Positions 1 to 8,828 of a stretch of 64,000 nt of DNA are shown here, piece after piece. Where the stretch lies: positions 124,001 to 188,000 of the forward strand of contig JADJLO010000002.1 of the NCBI GenBank assembly GCA_016710075.1, written 5' to 3'. Numbering within the stretch: the first letter of the stretch is position 1; each line of letters begins with the position of its first letter. The position numbers were made by a program, and so were the translations under genes. The notes under the pieces were generated by a model that was not told the DNA's origin, did no database searches, and worked only from the letters and a program-made list of their open reading frames with translations. The stretch comes from Acidobacteriota bacterium. Its GTDB lineage: Bacteria; Acidobacteriota; Blastocatellia; RBC074.

Positions 1-747
1 TGTGTTCATTTTTACACGGCCTCTGGGCTGATTGCCGCAGGCTTGATGGCAGTCATGATATTTCGTGGCGACGCGGCATCGCTCAATTGGGCAATAGGGT
101 TGATGATTGTCGCGACATTCATCGATTCGACCGATGGCTTCTTTGCGCGGCGGCTCCGCGTCCGGGAGGTTCTGCCGCAGTTTGACGGCAGGAGACTGGA
201 TGATATCGTCGACTTCCAGACTTATACCTCGCTGCCCATACTTTTCATCTGGCGCGCCGGAATCCTGCCGGAAAATCTGAGCATCTGGTTGCTGGTGCCG
301 TTGCTGGCAAGTGTCTATGGATTTTCACAGGAAGATGCCAAGACGGAAGACAACTTCTTTCTCGGATTCCCTTCATACTGGAATGGAGTTGCCATTTATC
401 TTTACTGGCTGCATCCGGATGCCTGGATTTCTTTGACGGTCATCCTCGGATTGGCGGTGCTGACATTCGTCCCATCGGTCTATCTTTACCCTTCCAAAGG
501 CGGGCCCTACGCCAGGCTGACGGGTATTTTGGCTCTCATCTGGGGGGGCGTGCTGGTGGTCATCGTTGCGCAGGGCGGGGCGGCTTCAAAGACTCTCATC
601 CAATGGTCCCTGGCTTTCCCGATTTATTATATGGGCCTCTCCTGGCTCATCACCTTGCAGCGATGGTCTGGCAAACCGGACCACACAAACGGGCAGGGCA
701 GCAGACTTGCGACATTGACTCCGGAGACTTCTCCAGCCGAGGAATAA
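1..747 (+). CDS. CDP-alcohol phosphatidyltransferase, phosphatidylcholine synthase-like (5' partial)
   Basis: Inner-membrane enzyme of the CDP-alcohol phosphatidyltransferase family, most like bacterial phosphatidylcholine synthase, which joins CDP-diacylglycerol to choline. The frame is open from base 1 (it begins CVHFYTASG), so the N-terminus lies outside the window; the TTG/ATG at 43-48 is internal. The family signature is visible from about residue 42: D-x2-D-G-x2-A-R, then after 12 residues G-x3-D-x3-D. Several hydrophobic segments follow. The last 30 or so residues are polar, probably a cytoplasmic tail. The substrate alcohol is inferred from family resemblance only. Confidence 0.75.
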   Translation, partial: CVHFYTASGLIAAGLMAVMIFRGDAASLNWAIGLMIVATFIDSTDGFFARRLRVREVLPQFDGRRLDDIVDFQTYTSLPILFIWRAGILPENLSIWLLVPLLASVYGFSQEDAKTEDNFFLGFPSYWNGVAIYLYWLHPDAWISLTVILGLAVLTFVPSVYLYPSKGGPYARLTGILALIWGGVLVVIVAQGGAASKTLIQWSLAFPIYYMGLSWLITLQRWSGKPDHTNGQGSRLATLTPETSPAEE

Positions 748-755
748 GATCCATC

Positions 756-1913
756 ATGTTTAAACCGGACAAATTGCAGCAGCGAATAGTCGACAGTATT
801 CGTGAATTCGTTGAGCGCGAAGTTATACCCGTGGCAAGCAGGCTGGAGCAACAGGACGAATACCCGCATGAGATAGTCGAGCGGATGAAAGACCTTGGAC
901 TTTTTGGCTGCAACGTCCCGGAGGAGTTCGGCGGGCTGGGTCTGAGTTACTCGACCTATGCCATGATTGTCGAAGAATTGTCGCGCGGCTGGATGAGCAC
1001 CGTCGGCCCGATCGGCACGCACTCTGTCATCTGCGACATCATCAGTCGATTCGGAACTGAAGAACAGAAGCGGGAGTTCCTCCCCGGGCTCGCCGCGGGC
1101 GAGAGACGCGGAGGTCTGGCTCTTTCCGAAGCCGACGCCGGTACGGATGTGCAGAGAATATCGACCGTGGCCGTCCGCTCGGGCGACGGTTACTTGATCA
1201 ATGGCTCAAAGATGTGGATCACCAACGGCCGCTACGGCAACACTTATGTTCTGGCCGCCAAGACCGATCCAAAAGCCGATCCTCCATACAAGGGCATCTC
1301 GGCCTTTATCATCGAAAAAGGCGGTGAGGGCTTCAAAGTCGCGCGCGATATAGACAAGCTCGGCTATCGCGGCGTCGAGACCTGCGAACTCTATTTCGAT
1401 AATTTTTATGTTCCGGCGCGGAACCTGATCGGCGGCGTTGAGGGTCAGGGGTTCAAACACGTCATGACGGGACTTGAGAGCGAGAGGATCAACGTGGCTG
1501 CGCGCGGAGTCGGCCTTGCCCGGGCAGCATTCGAAGATGGGATTCATTACGCCCAGCAGCGCAGAACCTTCGGCAAGCCGATCTGCGAGCACCAGACGAT
1601 TCAGATAATGCTGGCGGAGATGGGCACTCGCATCGAAGCGGCACGGCTGCTCGTCTATTCCGCCGCCGAGAAGAAAGACAACGGTGAACGCTGCGATGTG
1701 GAGGCCGGCATGGCAAAGCTCTTCGCCACAGACACTGCACAGGATGTCGCGCTGCTCTCACTTAAGATTCATGGAGGAGCGGGCTATTCAAAGGATCTGC
1801 CCGTCGAGCGCTACTATCGCGATGCCCCGCTGCTGACCATCGGCGGCGGGACCAATGAGCTGCAGCGGTTGATCATCGCCAGGGGGCTCATCGCCAGATA
1901 CCCGGTTAAATGA
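756..1913 (+). CDS. Acyl-CoA dehydrogenase, short/branched-chain type
   Basis: FAD-dependent acyl-CoA dehydrogenase of 385 residues, the family's usual length. The frame is open upstream to 603, but the ATG at 756 (MFKPDKLQQR) matches the family N-terminus and follows the previous stop by 8 nt. In the C-terminal motif IGGGTNELQR a glycine (G364) replaces the catalytic glutamate of medium-chain enzymes. A glutamate in LESER (E243) sits where isovaleryl-CoA and long-chain dehydrogenases carry their base, so a branched-chain substrate is plausible. First gene of a dehydrogenase-hydratase-lyase operon. Confidence 0.88.
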   Translation: MFKPDKLQQRIVDSIREFVEREVIPVASRLEQQDEYPHEIVERMKDLGLFGCNVPEEFGGLGLSYSTYAMIVEELSRGWMSTVGPIGTHSVICDIISRFGTEEQKREFLPGLAAGERRGGLALSEADAGTDVQRISTVAVRSGDGYLINGSKMWITNGRYGNTYVLAAKTDPKADPPYKGISAFIIEKGGEGFKVARDIDKLGYRGVETCELYFDNFYVPARNLIGGVEGQGFKHVMTGLESERINVAARGVGLARAAFEDGIHYAQQRRTFGKPICEHQTIQIMLAEMGTRIEAARLLVYSAAEKKDNGERCDVEAGMAKLFATDTAQDVALLSLKIHGGAGYSKDLPVERYYRDAPLLTIGGGTNELQRLIIARGLIARYPVK

Positions 1914-1939
1914 TCAGTTTCAGTTAAAGGTGAGTCAGG

Positions 1940-2398
1940 ATGAATTACGGCCGATATTTCGAAGAGTTCAACGTTGGAGACGTATACAAACACTGGCCCG
2001 GAAGGACGGTCACAGAGTTCGACGATACGTGGTTCAGCCTCATGACGATGAATCAGAACCCGTTGCATATCGATGAGCATTACGCGCAGGGCACTCAGCA
2101 CGGGAGAAGGCTGGTCAACGGGACGTTCATCTTTGCGCTGGCTGTTGGCATGTCCGTGGCGGATGTCAGCGGCCGATGCATCGCCAACCTCGAATATGAA
2201 TCGATCAGGCATCTTGGCCCGACTTTTCACGGTGATACTATTTACGCCGAGACGGAAGTACTTGATAAACGCGAATCCGACACCAAACCCGATCGCGGAG
2301 TCGTTTATGTCGAAACCCGAGCGCGCAACCAGCGCGATGAAGTCATCCTGGTCTTTCGACGCCGGGTGTTGATTCCAAAGAAAGACAAAGATAATTAA
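1940..2398 (+). CDS. MaoC-family enoyl-CoA hydratase
   Basis: Single hotdog-fold MaoC-type hydratase of 152 residues, expected to add water to an enoyl-CoA. The active-site Asp/His neighbourhood is visible as NPLHIDEHYA at about residues 40-49. It starts 26 nt after the acyl-CoA dehydrogenase, and its stop codon shares one base with the ATG of the CitE-like gene, so the three are probably co-transcribed and translationally coupled. Family members hydrate mesaconyl-CoA-like or 2-enoyl-CoA substrates; the true substrate cannot be read from sequence. Confidence 0.87.
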   Translation: MNYGRYFEEFNVGDVYKHWPGRTVTEFDDTWFSLMTMNQNPLHIDEHYAQGTQHGRRLVNGTFIFALAVGMSVADVSGRCIANLEYESIRHLGPTFHGDTIYAETEVLDKRESDTKPDRGVVYVETRARNQRDEVILVFRRRVLIPKKDKDN

Positions 2399-3300
2399 TG
2401 CACTCAGATAAATTCCCCACAATGCGCAGCCTGCTTTATGTGCCTGCGACCAGCGAGCGGATGATTCTCAAGGCGCTCGAAACTAAAGCTGATGGATTGA
2501 TCATAGATCTTGAAGATTCGGTCGCGCCGGAGCAGAAACTCGCCGCGCGCGAGACCCTTGTGCGTCTGCTCAGGAATCTCGATTTCGGCGACAAGGAGGT
2601 CTTCGTCAGAATCAACGGGATCGCAACCGAATGGGGGCTTGATGATGCTCGCGCAGCTACTGCCAGCGGCGCGCCCGGCATAGTCATTCCCAAGATGGAG
2701 AGCCCTCATCAGGTGACTGATATCACTCCTGTTCTGCACAATCGCGACTGGGTCACCGGCGGCATTCATCACAGCCGGGTTATGTGCCTGATCGAAACTC
2801 CTCGCGGGGTACTCGCCGCCCGCGAAATTGCCGAAGCTCACGAATCCATAGTCGGCCTGATATTCGGATCGGCGGATTTGTCGAGGTCCATCGGCTGCAT
2901 GCCCGGCGAGGATGAGGAGGAACTCTTCTTCGCAAGGTCGCAGGTTCTGCTCTCCGCTCGCGCGGCCGGTGTGGCGGCTTATGATTCGCCGCATTTCGTC
3001 ATCCAGGACCTGGATGGCTTGCGCCGGCGGAGCCAGGCGATCAAGCGCCTCGGTTATGACGGCAGAACTCTCATTCATCCTTCTCACATCGACATCGTTA
3101 ATGAAATTTTCACTCCGGGTGAAGAGCAGATTTCCGAGGCGCGGCGTGTCGTTGAGGCAGTGGAGGCCGCACTCAACGAAGGGCGCGGAGTCGCCCTGCT
3201 CGACGGCAGGATGATCGATCAGGTTCACCTCGCGGCGGCGCGCAAACTCCTCGAACACGCCGGCGAAAATAATCGAATGATCGAGGGAAGCAGGATATAG
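2398..3300 (+). CDS. HpcH/HpaI aldolase, CitE-like acyl-CoA lyase
   Basis: CitE-like TIM-barrel lyase of 300 residues that should split a beta-hydroxyacyl-CoA (malyl-, citramalyl- or HMG-CoA type) with Mg2+. Visible family segments are RSLLYVPATS near the N-terminus, DGLIIDLEDSVAPEQK (acidic metal-binding region), VMCLIETPRGVLAA, and LIFGSADLSRSIG. The start at 2398 overlaps the MaoC stop by one base; an ATG at 2422 just before the conserved RSLLYVPA is an alternative. No citrate-lyase alpha or gamma subunit lies nearby, so a stand-alone acyl-CoA lyase is far likelier than citrate lyase. Confidence 0.87.
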   Translation: MHSDKFPTMRSLLYVPATSERMILKALETKADGLIIDLEDSVAPEQKLAARETLVRLLRNLDFGDKEVFVRINGIATEWGLDDARAATASGAPGIVIPKMESPHQVTDITPVLHNRDWVTGGIHHSRVMCLIETPRGVLAAREIAEAHESIVGLIFGSADLSRSIGCMPGEDEEELFFARSQVLLSARAAGVAAYDSPHFVIQDLDGLRRRSQAIKRLGYDGRTLIHPSHIDIVNEIFTPGEEQISEARRVVEAVEAALNEGRGVALLDGRMIDQVHLAAARKLLEHAGENNRMIEGSRI

Positions 3301-3457
3301 ATTACGAAACAGACGAAATAAACGAAACAGGCGAAAAAGTTCAAAGCTTTGAAATGGCTATTGCCTCGATATCAACGGCTCGAAACAAATTACAAAAGAT
3401 CACTTTTTTTGATCCATTTTCTCTGTTCCGAATTAATTTCGTCTGTTTCGTAATCTA
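3297..3457. repeat. Inverted repeat, CGAAACAGA family, copy 1
   Basis: Hairpin-forming element filling the gap between the CitE-like gene and the next acyl-CoA dehydrogenase. The left arm (3297-3320, core ATTACGAAACAGACGAAAT) pairs with the right arm (3433-3457, core ATTTCGTCTGTTTCGTAAT). The same arms recur at 13594-13752 and 28895-29067. The right arm ends about 20 nt before the start codon at 3477, so it lies within the likely leader of that gene. Confidence 0.85.
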
Positions 3458-3476
3458 TTTCTTCCCAGGAGGTTAA

Positions 3477-5201
3477 ATGGATATGAAAAGCGATAACGCG
3501 GAATCCGGTCGTGCCGATCTTGCCGGGTGGGAATCGGCCCAGCCTCGCAACTTCTACGAAACGGATCAGCACCTTCAGAACATTCTTGAGTTTCACTGGG
3601 GAAGCGAAAAATTAAGTCGTCACGCGGCGAGGCTCTCAAAATTCGGCGGCGAGGCGGCAACTGTGGTCGATCAGGCCGTGCGACGCGACAATCAACCGGA
3701 GAATCTGCCGCGGCTCGATCGATTCAACGCCGTTGGAGAGCGAACGGAAGATGTGGTTCATTCGGTCGATCATCATCTGGCCGGACGATATATTTACGGT
3801 TCGGGAATGATGAGCGTTTATGCTGAGCCGGAGAATAACCTGCTGGCCCAGGCCTTGTTTTATATCTCTTCGTACAACGGAGAATCCGGCCACAACTGTC
3901 CGGTTGCCTGTACTGCCGGGGTGATCAAGACGCTGCAGGCTGAAGGCAGTGATGACCTCAAAGCCGCGTATCTTCCGCGCCTTCTCGATTCCGACTACGA
4001 CAATTATCTTCATGGCGCGCAGTTCCTGACTGAGGTTCAGGGAGGCTCTGATGTCGGACTCAATTCAGTGACGGCGCGGCCGTTCGACGAGTCCGACAAG
4101 ACCTGGCTGATCAACGGCGAGAAATGGTTCTGTTCGAACGTGACGGCAGACCTTGCACTGATCACGGCAAGGCCTGATGGCGCAGCCGGCGGGACGAAGG
4201 GGCTCGGGCTCTTCCTGGTCCCCAAACGGCTGGCCGACGGCAGACCTAACGGAATCTTCATCAGGCGTTTGAAAGACAAGCTTGGAACGAAGTCAATGGC
4301 CACGGCCGAAGTCGATTTCAAGGATGCCGTGGCATATCTGGTCGGCGAGCCCGGTCGCGGTTTTCAGCAGGTCATGGATTATGTCGTCAACACTTCGCGG
4401 TTATACAATGCCGTAGGATCTGCGGCGGCGGCGCGCCGTGCCTGCGTCATCGCCTGGACATACGCAAAGCATCGCCGCGCATTCGGCGCCGAGATCAAAA
4501 ACTTCCCGCTGATTCAGGAAACTCTGGCCGAGATGCGCAGCATCACCATGGCGCTGACTTCCGGCAGCCTCTGCCTCGCTCGATTGCGAGATGAGATCGA
4601 ATCCGGCCGGGCCGATGACGCTTCGAAGCAATTCTTCAGACTTGCGGTCAATCTCAATAAATATCGTTCGTCGCTCTCTGCAACCGACATTATCCGCCGC
4701 GCCATAGAGGTTCTGGGAGGCAACGGCGCCATGGAGAATTTTTCCGTGCTTCCCAGACTGCTTCGTGACAGCATTATTTTTGAAGCATGGGAGGGCGCCC
4801 ACAACACGCTTCTCGCCCAGGCCGTCCGCGACATACAGCGCCACCGATTGCATGAGAATTTTTGCTCGCAACTGGCCGGATGGTTCGGCTCACTCAGGGA
4901 CTCCTCCCTTAAAGTGAAGGCCCTGGCCCGGCTCGACCTGCTCAAAAACAGTCTCGATGCCCTGAATTCATTCGATGAACTCACAGCGAGCATCGCCTTC
5001 AAACCTCTCGCCGATCAGATGATGTGGATGTTTTATCTTGCCTGCCTCGCCAGAGAGTCAGAATGGGAAGATCAAAACCGCAAGCCCTGCGGCAAACCCG
5101 CCGTCTTCGATTGGCTGTGGGATAAATTCATCGAAAAAAATGAAGAGAAAGATTTATCGAAATATTTACAACAGATTGCGCAAATCAGCGAGGTAGCCTG
5201 A
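3477..5201 (+). CDS. Acyl-CoA dehydrogenase, AidB-like long form
   Basis: Large acyl-CoA dehydrogenase of 574 residues, about 190 longer than the ordinary type, with an extra C-terminal helical domain as in AidB-like members. A strong Shine-Dalgarno (AGGAGG) precedes the ATG at 3477. Seen in order: N-terminal helical segment, flavin-binding middle domain with LTEVQGGSDVGLN and INGEKWFCSN, and a C-terminal part with FEAWEGAHNTLLAQ, which keeps the glutamate at the usual catalytic position. It lies between the acyl-CoA operon and the F420 oxidoreductase, but element copy 1 separates it from the former. Substrate unknown. Confidence 0.85.
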   Translation: MDMKSDNAESGRADLAGWESAQPRNFYETDQHLQNILEFHWGSEKLSRHAARLSKFGGEAATVVDQAVRRDNQPENLPRLDRFNAVGERTEDVVHSVDHHLAGRYIYGSGMMSVYAEPENNLLAQALFYISSYNGESGHNCPVACTAGVIKTLQAEGSDDLKAAYLPRLLDSDYDNYLHGAQFLTEVQGGSDVGLNSVTARPFDESDKTWLINGEKWFCSNVTADLALITARPDGAAGGTKGLGLFLVPKRLADGRPNGIFIRRLKDKLGTKSMATAEVDFKDAVAYLVGEPGRGFQQVMDYVVNTSRLYNAVGSAAAARRACVIAWTYAKHRRAFGAEIKNFPLIQETLAEMRSITMALTSGSLCLARLRDEIESGRADDASKQFFRLAVNLNKYRSSLSATDIIRRAIEVLGGNGAMENFSVLPRLLRDSIIFEAWEGAHNTLLAQAVRDIQRHRLHENFCSQLAGWFGSLRDSSLKVKALARLDLLKNSLDALNSFDELTASIAFKPLADQMMWMFYLACLARESEWEDQNRKPCGKPAVFDWLWDKFIEKNEEKDLSKYLQQIAQISEVA

Positions 5202-5260
5202 TGATAGATTATCAGGTTCACACTCCCGGATTTTGGTATGGATATTAATCAGGAGGAATT

Positions 5261-6241
<981 letters not shown>

Positions 6242-6308
6242 ACGCGGAACTCCATGCGGGGAAATCCATGCAGGAGCTCCATGCGCGACGGATCTCTGGA
6301 GGAAATAT

Positions 6309-6707
6309 ATGTCTGAAGTAAAACTGGAAAAATGGAATGATCTGTTCGAAAAGAGAATTTTTGCCGGACTTGCAACACTGATGCCCGATGGATCGCCTCA
6401 GGTGACTCCCGTCTGGATCGACTACGACGGCAAACATATCATCGTCAACACCGCCGAAGGGCGGCAGAAGGACAAGAACCTGACGCGCGAACCGCGTGTT
6501 TCGGTAATGCTGGTCGATACGGAAAACCCGTATCGCTACCTCGAAGTCCGCGGCAAGGTCGTCGAACGGACCAATGAAGGCGCCGCTGATCACATCAACA
6601 AGATGGCAAAAAAATATCTGGGGCAGGATGTCTATCCGTTCAGCCAACCGGGAGAAGTCCGCGTCATCTTCAAGATCGCTCCGGAAAAAACAAATTCGCT
6701 TGGGTAA
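6309..6707 (+). CDS. PPOX-class F420-dependent enzyme
   Basis: Small split-barrel flavin/F420 protein of 132 residues, related to pyridoxamine-phosphate oxidase and to the Rv1155-like F420 group. The ATG at 6309 follows TGGAGGAAATAT, a good ribosome-binding site; the frame is open further upstream but without homology. Visible: GLATLMPDGSPQVTPVWIDYD, NTAEGRQKDKNL, RVSVMLVDTENPYRYLEVRG. It lies 67 nt after the LLM oxidoreductase, probably in the same transcript, and faces the F420 biosynthesis genes. Exact substrate unknown. Confidence 0.83.
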   Translation: MSEVKLEKWNDLFEKRIFAGLATLMPDGSPQVTPVWIDYDGKHIIVNTAEGRQKDKNLTREPRVSVMLVDTENPYRYLEVRGKVVERTNEGAADHINKMAKKYLGQDVYPFSQPGEVRVIFKIAPEKTNSLG

Positions 6708-6715
6708 CTGATTTG

Positions 6716-6743
6716 AGAGGCGCGGATCGTGTGCCGCGCCTCT
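6716..6743. terminator. Bidirectional hairpin between PPOX gene and cofC
   Basis: Stem GAGGCGCGG (6717-6725) pairs with CCGCGCCTC (6734-6742) over an 8-nt loop, in the 36-nt gap between two convergent genes. It lacks a long T-tract on either side, so termination strength is uncertain. Confidence 0.6.
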
Positions 6744-7397
6744 TCACAATTTCAGCCTGTCGATAACTCCTGTTCCGTGGAGCAGGTCGCTGATCTGGGA
6801 TTCGACGGCCACCCGCAACAATTCTTGAATATCCTCAGGCTCGTCGATATCCAGAGCAATGCGGTAATTTTCGACCAGAGTACAAGCGGCGCCGGTGCGC
6901 CGGGCTTCGGCCAGGTGTTTTTCGAGACTGCCCGGGCCGAAATGGGAAGGGAAGAGGTCGGGAGGATTCCGAAGAATTGCGTTTGTCCCGGTTCCGTCGC
7001 GCGAAGGAACGATCACCGTTGAGGGAGATGTGCCACCCATATTCAGGAGGCTTTCGATATCATCTGTCCTGATCAGCGGTAAATCGATCGGCAGGCGAAG
7101 CACCGATGTCGCTCCGCGCAATCCGGCTTCTCTCGATCCGAAATCGACCGAAACGCTTTCGGATATCTGCTGCTTTTCGAGAATTACTTCAAATTGATAC
7201 TTTTCCGCCAGCTCGATTGCGGGAGGGTAGAGGGTGACGATGGCCGTTTTGTCGGCATTTCTTACTTCAGCGGCAGCGGCAAAGGTCGATTCGAGCAGGG
7301 CCCATGCAAGGGCGGTCCGCTCCTCCTGGCTCATGAGGCCTGCGAGGCGCTGCTTGGCCCGCGTCAAATCTTTTACTGGAATCAGTATGTACCGCAT
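6744..7397 (-). CDS. cofC: 2-phospho-L-lactate guanylyltransferase (F420 biosynthesis)
   Basis: Nucleotidyltransferase of 217 residues that activates phospholactate (or phosphoenolpyruvate, in many bacteria) with GTP for coenzyme F420 synthesis. The N-terminus MRYILIPVKDLTRAKQRLAG is the family's GT-A-like substrate-binding start. LPIDLPLI carries the metal-binding acidic residue, and SRDGTGTNAIL is the typical GTNAL loop. Its ATG shares one base with the cofD stop, so the two are co-translated. Which three-carbon acid is used cannot be told here. Confidence 0.9.
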   Translation of the reverse strand: MRYILIPVKDLTRAKQRLAGLMSQEERTALAWALLESTFAAAAEVRNADKTAIVTLYPPAIELAEKYQFEVILEKQQISESVSVDFGSREAGLRGATSVLRLPIDLPLIRTDDIESLLNMGGTSPSTVIVPSRDGTGTNAILRNPPDLFPSHFGPGSLEKHLAEARRTGAACTLVENYRIALDIDEPEDIQELLRVAVESQISDLLHGTGVIDRLKL

Positions 7398-8326
7398 CAG
7401 GAAAGTGCTTTGAGAGTGGTTTGAGCAAGGGCCAGTTTTTTTTCCGCGTTGCTCATCACGGTATCGGCCACGACAACCTTGATGCCGAGGCTTTCGATTT
7501 CAGTTGCGTCAAACTCATCCTGGTAATCGATGATGTAAGTGTCAAGAAAATCGGAGAAGCTCTTAGCCACCTGAGCAGCCGAGACCTCCATCCCGAGGTC
7601 GGCCATCATTTTATCGGTCGGCCCTTTGAGCGACGCACCGCCGACAACGGGGCTAATGCCGATGACCCGGGCCCGAGTCTCCTTGAGAAGATCCCTGATT
7701 CCCGGAACTGCCAATATTGGCCCTGTGCTGATCAGCGGATTGCTCGGACAGATGATGACCGCATCGGCATCGAGGATCGATTCGGCCACACCCGGGGCGG
7801 GGTATGCAGATTCAATGTTCTCAAAACGGATTCCCAGGACCTTTGGCTGGGCTCTGCGTCTGACCAGATATTCCTGAAAATGCAGGTCGCCTTCGTCCGT
7901 GATGATCGTCGTCGGAGTATGGCTGTCGGTCATCGGGATGATTCGGGATTCCACATTCAGAGTCCGTCTGATCAAATCAGCCGATTCGCTCAGCTTGCGG
8001 CCCGAACGCAACAGACTCGTTCTGAAAATATGAGTCGCCAGGTCGCGATCGCCAAGGTTGAACCATCTTTCGCCGCCGGTGTATCTCAGCAGATATTCCA
8101 GGCAGTGAAATGTGTCGTCTTTGATTCCCCAGCCCATTGCCGGATTGACCTCTCCGGCCAGAGTGTAGGTGACGATATCAATGTCCGGCGAAATATAGAG
8201 CCCGAACATTTCAATGTCATCGCCGGTGTTGACGACGATCGAGAGATCGCGCGGATCCATCGCATATCTCAATCCGTCAAGCAGTTTTGACGCCCCAACT
8301 CCACCTGCCAGTGCAACGATTTTCAT
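7397..8326 (-). CDS. cofD: 2-phospho-L-lactate transferase (F420 biosynthesis)
   Basis: CofD/FbiA-type transferase of 309 residues, which moves the activated phospholactyl or phosphoenolpyruvyl group onto the deazaflavin Fo. Visible family features are the N-terminal ALAGGVGASKLLDGL loop, VVNTGDDIEMFGL (metal and Fo site), AICPSNP-like IICPSNPLIS, and SPVVGGASLKGP. Full length with no defects. Operon with cofC. The Fo synthase and the glutamate ligase (cofE/fbiB) are not in the window. Confidence 0.92.
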   Translation of the reverse strand: MKIVALAGGVGASKLLDGLRYAMDPRDLSIVVNTGDDIEMFGLYISPDIDIVTYTLAGEVNPAMGWGIKDDTFHCLEYLLRYTGGERWFNLGDRDLATHIFRTSLLRSGRKLSESADLIRRTLNVESRIIPMTDSHTPTTIITDEGDLHFQEYLVRRRAQPKVLGIRFENIESAYPAPGVAESILDADAVIICPSNPLISTGPILAVPGIRDLLKETRARVIGISPVVGGASLKGPTDKMMADLGMEVSAAQVAKSFSDFLDTYIIDYQDEFDATEIESLGIKVVVADTVMSNAEKKLALAQTTLKALS

Positions 8327-8334
8327 AGGAAGAA

Positions 8335-8357
8335 GTTTAAAGTTTAAAGTTTAAAAT
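8335..8357. repeat. TTTAAAG heptad repeat, single arm
   Basis: Three tandem copies of the 7-mer AGTTTAA between the cupin gene and cofD. The same heptad forms long paired arms elsewhere in the window (23391-23545, 36336-36475, 49851-49970, 61324-61460). No pairing arm lies nearby here. Confidence 0.7.
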
Positions 8358-8363
8358 CTCTGC

Positions 8364-8810
8364 TCATTTCTTTTCATAGCAGATGATGATGGCGAGATCC
8401 GAGTTTCCGGTCTGCTTCAGTCCATGAGAGCTGCCGGGTCTGGTTAGTATCGCGTCCCCGGCTTTGACGGGGAATTCTTCACCGTTCATCTGCATTATTC
8501 CAGTCCCTGATGCGATGTAATAGACCTCGTCTTCATTCTGCGGGTGATAACCGATGGCGGCGCCGGGATGGAGCACCCTCTTGCGAAAGACGTATTTGAA
8601 TCCAGCGGCTTTCTCGAAGTAGCCGTATGCGGTGGATCGGCCCGGGCCCTTGTGCGGAGCCGGTTCCGATCTGGCCAGGTCGGATTCGTGTTCGAATATA
8701 TATCCTTTTTGAACCTGATCTCCGCCGCGTGCATTGACAAGGTTGTTCGAGACCATTATTCCGAGAATGAAAGAACAGACGATCCATAAACAGCCCGATG
8801 TCTTTCTCAT
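8364..8810 (-). CDS. Exported or membrane-anchored cupin protein
   Basis: Single cupin-domain protein of 148 residues with an N-terminal hydrophobic segment (about residues 8-25), so probably exported or tethered to the membrane. The beta-barrel core runs from about residue 75: [19 protein letters not shown] holds the first metal-ligand motif (His and Glu present), and [11 protein letters not shown] holds the second-motif His. Cupins of this type may bind a metal and act as sensors or small-molecule enzymes; no specific function can be assigned. Same strand as cofD, 38 nt upstream of its start. Confidence 0.75.
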   Translation of the reverse strand: MRKTSGCLWIVCSFILGIMVSNNLVNARGGDQVQKGYIFEHESDLARSEPAPHKGPGRSTAYGYFEKAAGFKYVFRKRVLHPGAAIGYHPQNEDEVYYIASGTGIMQMNGEEFPVKAGDAILTRPGSSHGLKQTGNSDLAIIICYEKK

Positions 8811-8828
8811 AAAAAATCCTTTGCTTGA

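Noticed and set aside
2404..3258. 284-residue open frame antisense to the CitE-like gene
   Set aside because: Mirror of a well-supported gene; no family pattern and no ribosome-binding site.
7421..8290. 289-residue open frame on the plus strand over cofD
   Set aside because: Shadow of cofD, with no protein-like composition.
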